Positions 10,369-19,564 of a stretch of 64,000 nt of DNA are shown in pieces. The DNA lies in contig NC_085140.1 of assembly GCF_024139115.2 (NCBI RefSeq), forward strand, positions 154,530,452-154,594,451. Direction: 5' to 3'. The stretch's first letter is position 1. Each line of letters begins with the position of its first letter. The notes under the pieces were generated by a model, which was not told where the DNA came from, searched no databases, and was given only the letters and a program-made list of their open reading frames with translations. The DNA is from Armigeres subalbatus. Its lineage: Eukaryota > Arthropoda > Insecta > Diptera > Culicidae. The position numbers and the translations under genes were made by a program.

Positions 10369-11730
10369 ATGTCAAGTAACGGGAGATATGTCCGAGCACC
10401 CGAGTACCTCTACTCACAATCCAGCGATGACGAGTGCGAGCAGGGAACCTCTCCGACGATGAACAACATTCACGATTCGGATAACGAGTCCGTTGATAAC
10501 CGAAATGACATTGACCTTTGCTCCGATTTCGTTCATCCAGTCGTGTCTGGAGTTCAAGGCCAAGATCTCGACAACATTCAAGATACCGTTAGTCAGGTCA
10601 TCGATCCCTCCGCTGCATCTGGATGCAGTAAGACTTCAACGGACAGCAACGAACAGCGACTCCAAAGGATGGAAAACGCACTGTTCGACATCACCAAGGC
10701 AATCCACTCTATGCAAACGACACGAGCCACACCGTATATCCCTGACGCTGATCAAAATTGGTGCACTCCTGTCAGTAGCTCGGGTGACATCGCTTTGCCC
10801 AGTATTCGTTGGGACAACATAAAACCATTCCCATCCGGAGTACCAGCGAATAAGATGTGGGAAGAATGGAACCGGTACATCGAAAATTTTGAAATTGCTG
10901 CTTCCCTGAGCAATGCCAACGATCCAGTTCGAAGAACGCAGTTGCTCTTTCTCTCGATTGGGGACGAATTGCAAAATATCGTCAGAGCGGCTAAATTAAA
11001 ACCGAGTTTGAACGATGCAGGATGTTACCGTAATTTTGTCGACAATATTCGAAAACATTTTCAGTCGATGACGGATTCAGTGGCCGAACATGAAGCCTTC
11101 TCGAACATGCGACAGGACAGATCTGAATCAGCAATCGCTTTCCACGCTCGATTAACGGCAATAGTTCGACTTTGCGGATACAGCTCAACAGATCAAGACC
11201 GATTTGTAAGGGCGCAGCTGTTGAAAGGTCTGAGGAATAGAGAGTTGGTTAAGGCTGCAAGAACATACGGACACGACACTAACTACATAGTGCAAGCAGC
11301 TACTCGTGACGAAGCCTATGAAGCGGAGACAGCAATCCAAGCATCATCTCAGCCTTTTGAACAGTATGCCATCAACCGTGTACAACGACAGTCCCCACGA
11401 CAACCGTCATATCGTGAGTCATCCAGCAAACGTCCAAGGCCGGGAAGAATGGTAGACAGAACAGAGTCTAAACGATTCCGAAATAATCAGCAAGCACCGC
11501 GAAGAGATTTGCAGGAACGGGGACGCCGTGCTCGCTGCCGCCGTTGTAATGGTCTGCCTCATTCGAATTATCCTTGCCCAGCGCTAAACAGGAACTGCAA
11601 TTCATGTGGCGAACGTGGACATTATGCCGCTGCTTGCCGCCAATCCCGGATCCGTCATCTCCAAATCAAATCCAATGATTCACCGACACGCGACAATAAC
11701 ATCGACCATGCTCAGGTATTGAACGATTAA
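10369..11730 (+). CDS. gag: Gag polyprotein, 453 aa
   Basis: The ATG at 10369 opens a 453-codon frame. The central part (about residues 150-320, WDNIKPFP to AYEAETAIQ) is a retrotransposon Gag capsid-like region with the typical W-x2-F/Y and L-x-G spacing. Residues 340-395 are rich in Arg, Gln and Pro, as in nucleocapsids. Two zinc knuckles follow at about 389-424: C-x2-C-x4-H-x4-C, once as CRRC..H..C and once as CNSC..H..C. The product would form the virus-like particle and bind element RNA. The last four codons and the TAA are contributed by the beginning of an intron-like segment (11716-11825), so splicing would replace them and extend the frame into pol. The frame is intact. Confidence 0.93.
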   Translation: MSSNGRYVRAPEYLYSQSSDDECEQGTSPTMNNIHDSDNESVDNRNDIDLCSDFVHPVVSGVQGQDLDNIQDTVSQVIDPSAASGCSKTSTDSNEQRLQRMENALFDITKAIHSMQTTRATPYIPDADQNWCTPVSSSGDIALPSIRWDNIKPFPSGVPANKMWEEWNRYIENFEIAASLSNANDPVRRTQLLFLSIGDELQNIVRAAKLKPSLNDAGCYRNFVDNIRKHFQSMTDSVAEHEAFSNMRQDRSESAIAFHARLTAIVRLCGYSSTDQDRFVRAQLLKGLRNRELVKAARTYGHDTNYIVQAATRDEAYEAETAIQASSQPFEQYAINRVQRQSPRQPSYRESSSKRPRPGRMVDRTESKRFRNNQQAPRRDLQERGRRARCRRCNGLPHSNYPCPALNRNCNSCGERGHYAAACRQSRIRHLQIKSNDSPTRDNNIDHAQVLND

Positions 11731-11825
11731 TTAATAATAACGCAATAAAAGTTGAATTTCTTTCCTAAAAAAAAATATATATGTATAGTTTGATTTGTAT
11801 ATAACTTATATATGTACAATTTTAG
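11716..11825 (+). other. Intron-like segment 1 at the gag-pol junction
   Basis: A 110-bp, strongly AT-rich segment starts GTATTG after CAG and ends tacaattttAG. Exon length from the gag start to 11715 is exactly 449 codons, and removing the segment brings the protease frame (from 11826) into phase with gag. Unspliced RNA ends Gag at 11730; spliced RNA encodes a Gag-Pol fusion. Confidence 0.75.
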
Positions 11826-12636
11826 CATGTAAACACACTTTCTCTCGAAGACGTGTTGGTCACCTGTCGACTAGGTTCATCAAGTCCAGTCCAAATGCTT
11901 GTGGATTCTGGGGCTGATGTCAATGTAATCGGTGGCAGAGATTGGTTACGTCTCAAGCAAGAACATTTGTCGGGCTTAGCTGACTTGAAAATAGTAAAAA
12001 ATGCTATGAAGAACATTCATGCATTCGCTGCCAAAACTCCTATGGTCGTGGAGTGTGCATTCGAAGCAGAGATAGTGGCGATTAATCATCGCGGATCAGC
12101 TACTAAAGGGATATTTCACGTGATTTGTGGTGGAACGAGATCACTACTTGGTCGTTCAACGGCAAGCGATATGGGGCTTCTACATGTTGCAACTACCAAC
12201 AGTCTTGAGGATGCTGGTGAACGGGTAACATTCCCAAAAATGCCTGGAGTAAAAATCAGATTCAGCGTCGATGATAAAGTTCCACCTGTGAAGAATGCCT
12301 ATTATAACGTGCCAGCAGCTTTTCGTGAGGCAGCGAAACTACGTTTAGAGGAAATGGAATCGCAAGGCATTATCGAGAAGGTAACAAACGCTCCAAACTG
12401 GATAAGTGGGATGTCCGCAGTCGCCAAGGGAAAGAACGACTTTCAATTGGTGGTCAATATGCGAGCCCCGAATAAAGCTATCAATCGAGAGTATTTCCGG
12501 CTGCCATTAATCGAAGAGATGAAGGTGAAGCTCCACGGGTCGAAGTATTTCAGCAAACTTGACCTCAGCAATGCGTTCTATCATCTCGAACTGCACAATG
12601 AATCTAGGGATCTCACCACATTTTTGTCAGAAAATG
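11826..12636 (+). CDS. pol: Pol part 1: protease and N-terminal reverse transcriptase
   Basis: The frame opens directly after the first intron-like segment. The protease active site is LVDSGADVNVIGG near the start (D-S-G-A). The reverse transcriptase begins with the primer-grip approach VKNAYYNVPAAFR, LRLEEMESQGIIEK and WISGMSAVAKG, and reaches the first catalytic aspartate in KLDLSNAFYHLEL. The frame is open throughout. At 12637 the coding sequence meets GTATGT and, if unspliced, stops at 12660, which would truncate reverse transcriptase before the catalytic YIDD. Start and phase are inferred from the gag exon; there is no convincing independent ATG. Confidence 0.9.
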
Positions 12637-12718
12637 GTATGTGCCTACAAACATGTTTTTAAAAAAACTAATGTTCAGTAATTTTATACAACTTACAAAC
12701 CTCATTAAAAATTCCCAG
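12637..12718 (+). other. Intron-like segment 2 inside reverse transcriptase
   Basis: An 82-bp AT-rich segment begins GTATGT and ends ttcccAG, interrupting a conserved part of reverse transcriptase between SEN and MYRFTRLMFG. Removal keeps the frame (the split glycine codon is g|gt) and gives the continuous motif order found in all gypsy-class RTs. Size and ends are those of a short dipteran intron. Confidence 0.85.
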
Positions 12719-13530
12719 GTATGTATCGGTTCACCAGGTTGATGTTCGGGGTAAACTGCGCCCCCGAAATCTTCCAGAGAGAGATGACGCGTATTCTTAA
12801 GGGCGTGGAAAACAAAATAATTTATATCGACGATGTACTCATCTTCGCGGATTCTCTTGAGGAATTGCGTAAAACTGTCTGCGAAGTCTTGAACATACTG
12901 AGGGCGAACAACCTAACGCTTAATACCGCAAAATGCGAGTTTGATAAGACGCGAATTCAGTTTTTGGGACAAGAGCTTGACGAAAATGGGTTCCACGTAG
13001 ACAATGCTAAGATAAAAAGCATACGTAATTTTCGGGAACCTGCTACAATTTCAGAGTTGCGTAGCTTCCTCGGATTGGCATCGTACATTAGTCCGCACAT
13101 TAAGAATTTTGCGGACATCACCAACCCTTTATGGGAGATAATTACCGCTAAAACATGGGAATGGGGACAACGGCAGAGCTTGGCTTTCAATAAGGTTAAG
13201 GACAAAATAGTACACTGTTGTGTGTCTCTAGGATTCTTCTCAGAGAAAGATAAAACGATCCTTTATACAGACGCCTCACCGGTGGCACTAGGTGCGGTCT
13301 TAGTGCAAGAGGATGTACATGATCAAGCAAGAATCATCAGCTTTGTATCTAAGGCCCTTACCACCACGGAAAAAAAATATGCTCAAAACCAACGCGAAGC
13401 TCTCGGTGCAGTTTGGGCCGTTGAGCATTTTTCGTATTTTTTACTTGGAAGGCAGTTTACATTGCGCACAGATGCTCAGGGGTATCATTTATCCTCAACC
13501 GTACACGCGAGGAATCAAAACGGGCATTGA
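12719..13530 (+). CDS. pol: Pol part 2: reverse transcriptase palm and RNase H
   Basis: It begins MYRFTRLMFGVNCAPEIFQ, contains the catalytic IIYIDDVLIFA box, then FLGQELDENG and the LRSFLGLASY connection typical of gypsy RTs. RNase H follows with TILYTDASPVALGAVL, EKKYAQNQREALGAVWA and LRTDAQG, supplying the catalytic D, E and D. After the third aspartate, near 13480, a one-base shift moves the homologous sequence into another frame and the listed frame ends at 13530 without homology. The frame is otherwise intact. The function would be copying element RNA to cDNA and degrading the RNA strand. Confidence 0.9.
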
Positions 13531-14198
13531 CACGAGCTGACGGATGGGCATTAATATTAAGTCCATACAGCTACACAGTTGAATACATTCGAGAGTCAGA
13601 GAACATTGCTGATGCTTCTTCAAGGTTATATGTTGGAACCGACGAGCCATTCGACGATGACTGCAGTCCTTGGGAGATTGCAACCCTGGAAGCCAATGGT
13701 GTCGATTTCATCACCGACGATGAAATCAAAAAAGCCACAGCGGACGATCGAACTCTTCAAGCAGTCATGGAAGCTTTGTACTCAGAATGTTGGCCGAAAC
13801 ACTTGCAAACATATCAGCGTCTGGAAGAAGATTTGTCCATACGAGAAAGCATGTTGGTGAAGACGGGATGCGTGGTGATTCCAGAGGCGCTACGTCAACG
13901 TGTGCTGCACATTTCGCATCAGGGTCATCCATCGGCGGCGAAGAATGAAAGTATCCTACGACAACGAGTGTGGTGGCCCGGCATGACCAGTGACGTCGAG
14001 AAGTGGGTGGATTCTTGCTCTTCGTGTGCGTTGAACGGTAGACCAGAGAAGCCTACCCCAATGCAGCGCATCCTTGCTCCGAAAGCGGTCTGGGAAACAA
14101 TAGCGCTGGATTTCAATGGACCTTACATCAAATTCGGTGGAATTTCCATCCTCGTCATAGTTGATTACCGGTCGAGGTTTTGCTTGCTAAACCAGTAA
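13490..14198 (+). pseudogene. pol: Pol part 3: RNase H tail and integrase N-terminus
   Basis: The frame picks up after the shift near 13480 with the RNase H tail (RADGWALILSPYSYTVEYI, then ADASSRL, a standard end of gypsy RNase H). Integrase starts with a zinc-binding HHCC module: HISHQGH, then CSSC about 30 residues later. The first catalytic aspartate lies in IALDFNGPY at about 14107. Near 14178 a second one-base shift ends this frame. Confidence 0.88.
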
Positions 14199-14587
14199 AA
14201 TCTACTAGTTTTGAGAACACCAAAAGAGTTTTGGAGGACGTTTTCGACAGAGAAGGTTTTCCAAAAACGATAAAGACGGACAACGGCCCGCCTTTCAACG
14301 GTGAAGAATACAAACGCTACTGTACGGAAAGATCAATTACACCAATCTTCTCCACGCCATTATTCCCGCAACAGAACGGGCTCGTGGAGAGCTACATGAA
14401 AGTAGTTAATAGAGCTATGACCAATGCAACAATCAGCTAGACGAATTATGTTGAAGAACTACGCAAAGCAATTCACGCCCATAATGCTGCGATCCATAGC
14501 GTAACCAAGTTAGCTCCCGAAGAAATCATGTCTGGTCGGAAAATAAAACGAGGATTACCATTACTTGACTTCGAAAAGTGTCGATAG
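14180..14587 (+). pseudogene. pol: Pol part 4: integrase catalytic core
   Basis: It continues integrase in a new frame with the second aspartate in IKTDNGPPFNGEEY and the catalytic glutamate in QQNGLVESYMK. A TAG at 14438 interrupts the core's C-terminal helix region, after which the same frame reads through YVEELRKAIHAHNAA to a stop at 14585. The D-D-E residues are therefore present but the frame is broken before, within and after the domain. Confidence 0.85.
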
Positions 14588-14951
14588 ATGATGATTTGTT
14601 ATCCAAACGAGATCAGGAAGCTAAGTTGGCGGCGAAAGAGCGCGAGGACAAAAGACGAGGTGCACGGCCCAGCCGAGTACAACCAGGAGACATGGTGATA
14701 GTTGAGAGACATATGCGAGGCAAGGGGAATCGCGTTTCTTCCCGAAGAAGTATACGGTCACTGAAGACAATAATGGCAGTTTGACACTCAATAACGAAGA
14801 TGGCCAAGTGTTGAAACGGCATATTTCTCAAACCAGGAAGGTGTCTAATTGGCGTACAGAAAGACTAGCAAGCAACTCCGATCATCAACCAATGACCTCG
14901 AATGCAGAAGCGGGTGTCCCAGTGAGAAAAGTAATGCTCCAACGTACCTGA
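14578..14951 (+). pseudogene. pol: Pol part 5: integrase C-terminal tail
   Basis: Another shift near 14575 leads into SKRDQEAKLAAKEREDKRRG and then PGDMVIVERHMRGKG, the GD.V.V fold of gypsy integrase C-terminal domains. A further shift near 14730 moves the homologous end into a third frame, stopping at 14949. No chromodomain is visible. Confidence 0.75.
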
Positions 14952-15838
14952 AAGATTACATCCGGTCTACAGAACAAGAATCATAATTGCAGTAGACAAG
15001 ATTTCGAAATAAAGAATTATCATCAGAACAAATTATTCTTTCCCACACTACACATAATTTAAATTTGAGATATGTTTTCTTCCAAACGTTAGTTTGATTA
15101 CCTAATCTTTCCTTGCATGCATACTGCAGTTTATCAGGATCTCCCTAACTCTCCTAAGAAAACGCATCCATCCGCCAACAAGACAGGAATATAAGGGCAC
15201 AAAATACGGGGGGAAAACCTAATAACTGGAACCTCAAACACTCAAATATTATAATTTATTTTTACAAAAATGAAAAAAAAAAACTAACCGAATGCAGTTC
15301 TAACTATTAATGTAATGTAATATAAACATGGGAAAACATTCGTAGGTGTTTTAGTATTTGACGTTAGTTGGAGGTCTCTTCGTTTAAAAATACTGTAGAA
15401 CAAAAACAATGTGAGTGGATGATGCTACATATTTCGTAATGCTCGTTTTCGGTTTTCTGCCACGGTTTACGTTAGTTGGTAAATCATATGAAAATTTCCC
15501 AGTATTGTTAGTAATAACAGGTAATTACTGAACAATATCCAATATTTGAAGAAAATTTAATGTTGATTTATGTTTTCCACCAAGACAAATTCATCTGTCA
15601 AATCAGCTAAATTTGAATACTTTTTCTTTTTTTTTAAACTGACAGAACTTCCCCGCGGGAAAATAAATGAGTGCAGCGGAGCACACGAAAATAAAATTTT
15701 AGTCAACTTCACTGGAAATTGGAGGAAAAGCAGAACAACACTCAGAAAAATCATTTTTATGTTTTATTCGGCGGCAGAGAAAAAACGCAAAATTACTTTT
15801 TACAATAAAGAGTTTTATTACGGGTACCATTATTTTCT
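14952..15838 (+). other. 3' untranslated region of the LTR element
   Basis: There is no envelope-like gene. The longest frame (15570-15890, 106 codons) has no signal peptide or fusion-type motif and runs through the polypurine tract into the LTR, so I treat it as chance. Poly-A and poly-T tracts are common. Confidence 0.6.
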
Positions 15839-15852
15839 GGGAAGAGGGGAGA
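15839..15852 (+). promoter_or_regulatory. Polypurine tract
   Basis: GGGAAGAGGGGAGA abuts the 3' LTR at 15853 and would prime plus-strand DNA synthesis. Confidence 0.9.
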
Positions 15853-16121
15853 TGTGCGGCATGGTTAATGATAATCAATGCATACACTGAACAGTGTACA
15901 GTGTGCTAAACGGTCACACCTTTTGAATGTACCTTGCACGCTGTCGACATGGCGACAGACCGACACAACGCATCACACGCTTACGCGCGAAGTCACATTC
16001 GGCAAGCGCCTCTGCAAGCTGCATCATTTTCCGGTAGCATAACAACAGGTAAGTCGCCATTTTATATATAATAAGTATAAACTCCAAGCGCTGGGTTATT
16101 CCTCGTATGCGGAAGTGCACA
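15853..16121 (+). repeat. 3' LTR (269 bp)
   Basis: Same length and ends as the 5' LTR; I count one substitution between them. It is followed at 16122 by the CTCTT target duplication. Confidence 0.95.
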
Positions 16122-16126
16122 CTCTT
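16122..16126. repeat. Target-site duplication, right (CTCTT)
   Basis: Matches 9273-9277 and marks the empty-site junction of the LTR element. Confidence 0.9.
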
Positions 16127-16563
16127 TACCCTTACAGTCATTGTGACAACAGATGTCAGATGACAAATGGGGGCAGCAGGGACTATGTCCAAGGGCTTTC
16201 CAAGGGCTTGACGATCCCTCCCCAGGCCATCTGCGAGTTGTGGCGCCTGCCTAGGATGTGGTGGGGTTTGACAGTGGACCCTATAAAAAGCTGCTTGTAT
16301 CCGCAAGTAGGTTCCGTGCCGCTCAAAGCGCACAAGCCTGGTGTTAGGTGGGACGCTAAACAGCCCTGATACGACGGCCCTCCGGCGAGACAGGAGGTTT
16401 GCGCAGGCCCAATAAACCGCCTGGAAAACCAATAATTACGAACAATATAAGAGATAATGCGACTCGATATAATCGGCAAAGACCTAGGCGACGAATATAG
16501 GATCACGATTGGAAGCTTGGAACATGAAACTGCAAGTCGCTAGTTTTCGCAGGTTGCGACAGG

Positions 16564-16907
16564 ATGATCTACGATGAATTACATCCCCGCAACTTCGACG
16601 TCGTGGCGCTGCAGGAGATTTGCTGGACAGGACAGGAAGTGTGGAAAAGCGGACATCGGGCGGCTACCTTCTACCAAAGCTGTGGCACCACCAACGAGCT
16701 GGGAACCGGCTTCATAGTGCTGGGTAAGATGTGCCAACGCGTGATTGGGTGGCATCCAATCAACGCAAGGATGTGCAAGCTGAGGATAGAAGGCCGTTTC
16801 TTCAACTATAGCATCATCAACGTGCACTTCCCACACGAAGGGAGACCCGACGACGAGAAAGAAGCGTTCTACGCACAGCTGGAGCAGACATACGATGGAT
16901 GCCCAGT
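16564..16907 (+). pseudogene. RTE endonuclease fragment
   Basis: Reads NFDVVALQEICWTGQEVW, then GTGFIVLGKMCQRVIGWHPI and KLRIEGRFFNYSIINVHFP. These match the first half of an apurinic-type endonuclease, including the ALQE catalytic glutamate. The GDMNAQ and SDH blocks found in the sister copy at 27700-28320 are absent because of the deletion. Confidence 0.85.
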
Positions 16908-16998
16908 ATCATCGTGCTAGCCTCATGATATACGAATGCAAAAATGGTAACCTGGCTAAGAAACCTTGCAGTTAATAACTGTGGAAGTGCTTAATGAC
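16908..16998 (+). mobile_element. SINE 3' module fragment inside RTE copy 1
   Basis: It contains gctagcctcatgatatacga, gcagttaataactgtggaag and tgcttaatga, matching 26880-26965. It lies exactly at the deletion junction between the RTE endonuclease and reverse transcriptase. Confidence 0.75.
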
Positions 16999-17021
16999 TA
17001 GCACCAATTGCAAGGGAGTTC

Positions 17022-18137
17022 GTGGGGCAGTACCAGGCGGGTTTCATGGGCGAACGCTCCACCACGGACCAGGTGTTCGCCATTCGCCAAGTACTGCAGA
17101 AATGCCGCGAATACAACGTGCCCACACATCATCTATTCATCGACTTCAATGATACAATCGCATATGATACAATCGATCGGGACCAGCTATGGCAGCTAAT
17201 GCACGAACACGGATTTCCGGATAAACTGACACGGTTGATCAAAGCGACGATGGATCAGGTGATGTGCGTAGTTCGAGTTTTGGGGGCATTCTCGAGTCCC
17301 TTCGAAACCCGCAGAGGGTTACGGCAAGGTGATGGTCTTTCGTGTCTGCTATTCGACATCGCTTTGGAAGGGGTAATACGAAGAGCAGGGATTAACACGA
17401 GTGGTACAATTTTCAATAAGTCCGTCCAGCTATTTGGCTTCGCCGACGACATAGCACGTAACATGCAACGTAACTTTGAGAAGATGGAGGAAGCCTACAT
17501 CAGACTGAAGAGGGAAGCCAATCGGATCGGACTAGTCATCAACACGTCGAAGACGAAGTATATGATAGGAAGAGGTTCAAGAGAAGACAATGTGAGCCAC
17601 CCACCGCGAGTTGGCATCGGCGGTGACGAAATCGAGGTGGTAGAAAAATTTGTGTACTTGGGCTCACTAGTGACTGCCGAAAATGATACCAGCAGAGAAA
17701 TTCGGAGACGCATAGTGGCTGGAAATCGTACATACTTTGGACTCCGCAAGACGCTCCGATCGAATAGAGTTCGCCGCCATACCAAACTGACAATCTACAA
17801 AACGCTCATTAGACCGGTAGTCCTCTACGGACACGAGACCTGGACGATGCTCGTGGAGGACCAACGCGCACTGGGAGTTTTCGAAAGGAAAGTGCTGCGT
17901 ACCATCTATGGTGGGGTGCAGATGGCGGACGGTACTTGGAGGAGGCGAATGAACCACGAGTTGCATCAGCTGATGGGAGAACCATCCATCGTTCACACCG
18001 CAAAAATCGGACGACTACGGTGGGCCGGGCACGTAGCCAGAATGTCGGACAATAACCCGGTGAAAATGGTTCTCGACAACGGGCACAAGAAGGCGAGGTG
18101 CGTAGCGGGCAAGGTGGATCGATCAGGTGGAAGATGA
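17022..18137 (+). pseudogene. RTE reverse transcriptase, 371 codons open
   Basis: The frame shows YQAGFMGERSTTDQVFAIRQ, HHLFIDFNDTIAYDTIDRD (a few bases duplicated at the first catalytic aspartate region), RRGLRQGDGLSCLLFDIALE, and QLFGFADDIARNM (FADD catalytic box). The C-terminal part has KFVYLGSLV, VLYGHETWTM and RLRWAGHVARM, characteristic of RTE. It lacks the upstream protein and the duplicated block makes activity unlikely. A long open frame with few lesions suggests moderate age. Confidence 0.88.
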
Positions 18138-18329
18138 CTAGCGGCCCCTCCGTAGACTGCGAGCCGAATGGAGAAGACTCTTAAACAGCATGGCGTTTTC
18201 ACTAACCAAAATCAATGTTAAAGTGATTGGGATGCAAATCCAATGCTGTTTTCTATTGTATGACCGCATGATGTTCACACCTAAACCATAAGGGGGAAAT
18301 AATGATCGTTTTACAGAAGTTTAACGGAA

Positions 18330-18492
18330 GATCCATTAATTACGTAACGCAAAAATTGGGCATTTTCAACCCCCCCTCCCCCGCATGTCACACTTTTTGT
18401 ATGAAACATTTAAAAATTTTGTATGGATCGTCACACTTTGCTCACCCCCCCCCCCACCACCGTCTGACCGTTACGTAATTTGTGAACGCTCC
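18330..18492. mobile_element. Small TIR element with C-rich interior
   Basis: The ends attaattacgtaacgc and gttacgtaatttgtgaacg are inverted partners. The interior has two tgtcacacttt blocks next to runs of C. A diverged copy of the left part lies at 35489-35620. Confidence 0.55.
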
Positions 18493-18499
18493 CTAACTG

Positions 18500-19560
18500 A
18501 ATATTAAAGTGGGATTACTGATAAACATTTATGTACATTTACACAGCCTTCAACTTTTTTTATCTGATTCCATCATGTACTGGGAGTCAAATCATCACAA
18601 ATATCTGTCATTTTCCTGGTCATCGATATAAATAGCAACAAATTGCGAAGATCTTTCTATTACCGGGATATAATTTGTTGCGCTAGTGCAGATGTCCCCA
18701 TCTGTTGAATTCTTAAGTGAAGCACAATATGCACTGATCGCGAAAGGACTTAGGGAAAACAGAACCGTCTGAAATTCACCCTTATTTATTTTTAACGACG
18801 ACCAAAACTCGTTCGAATGCAATTCGAAGTTTATTTAATACGGCAACAATTTCCCACAAGAAATAATTATTGTTAGGTATTAATTTATGCCAATATTAAA
18901 TAAAGATTACCAAGGATAATGTCACATGAGGATACTAGTCACGCATACAGAGCAGATTATTGGGGCATATTTCTTGAGATATGGCTCATCACCTGATCCG
19001 TGATTCTAAGAGCTAACGCAGAAACCACTACATTGCTACTCCGCGTTTCACATTCAGATCAAACAGAGAAATTTCTGTGCTCTCATATTAGTCTATTGAG
19101 CAATGCGAAGCATTTGGACCTTAATTTGTATAGTGCGCGAGGATTGATCATATGTTACCCAAAACATAATCTAAATTCAATTCACCATCGTGAAAAGGGG
19201 TGGTTTACGGTTTTCATCTATTGAATTAGCCATTCAATACGAGCCGGTCGAATAGATACCTACGATGTTTCCGTCTTTCTTTCTCCGATTTCCTCGTACT
19301 CCTAATGCAGTTTTCAGGTTGCAACTTTTGTGTTCTAATTTTAGTTCTGCAATTGCACAGTCTAGGCCCTAGAAATTATGAAATTAGTTTCATATTTTAA
19401 AACATATATGAAATACAAATCTGAACGTACTTTTCATAACATTTTTTGATGGAGGCAAACATGACAGATCTTCAGAATCTAATTCATGGCTACCAAGATA
19501 CCATTCTTCAAAATCAGTTCACGGCATACGTCAAATTTAATTCACCCCTCGGTAATTTAT
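18500..19560. other. No recognisable feature
   Basis: AT-rich sequence; frames at 18595-18822 and 19000-19224 are short and without motifs. Confidence 0.4.
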
Positions 19561-19564
19561 GGCT

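Larger units (their letters stand above)
9278..16121 (+). mobile_element. Full-length Ty3/gypsy-class LTR retrotransposon
   Basis: Two 269-bp direct LTRs, each beginning TGTGCGG and ending GTGCACA, flank a 6.3-kb interior. The LTRs differ at one base that I can see (gtgctgaac against gtgctaaac), so insertion is recent. The 5-bp CTCTT occurs immediately outside both ends. Inside, in order, are a primer-binding site, a repeat-filled leader, gag with two zinc knuckles, protease, reverse transcriptase, RNase H, integrase, a ~0.9-kb 3' region without an envelope-like ORF, and a polypurine tract. Domain order PR-RT-RH-IN identifies the gypsy class. Two intron-like segments interrupt gag-pol, and integrase carries frameshifts and a stop, so this copy is probably not autonomous. 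Confidence 0.95.
16169..18202 (+). mobile_element. RTE-clade non-LTR retrotransposon, copy 1 (internally deleted)
   Basis: It begins with the G-rich leader cagcagggactatgtccaag shared with the copies at 27250, 31130 and 32556. Endonuclease blocks (DVVALQEICWTG, then FFNYSIINVHFPHEG) run to 16905. The middle of the element is missing and an 85-bp SINE fragment lies in its place. Reverse transcriptase resumes at about 16999 and runs to 18137. JAM1 of Aedes aegypti is an RTE element with this type of sequence; I use the name only as a likeness. Confidence 0.9.

Noticed and set aside
12406..12418. gggatgtccgca in reverse transcriptase matching the leader motif
   Set aside because: Twelve bases encode conserved GMSA residues; probably chance.
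15570..15890. Possible envelope gene of the LTR element
   Set aside because: Only 106 codons, no signal peptide or membrane segment, runs into the LTR.
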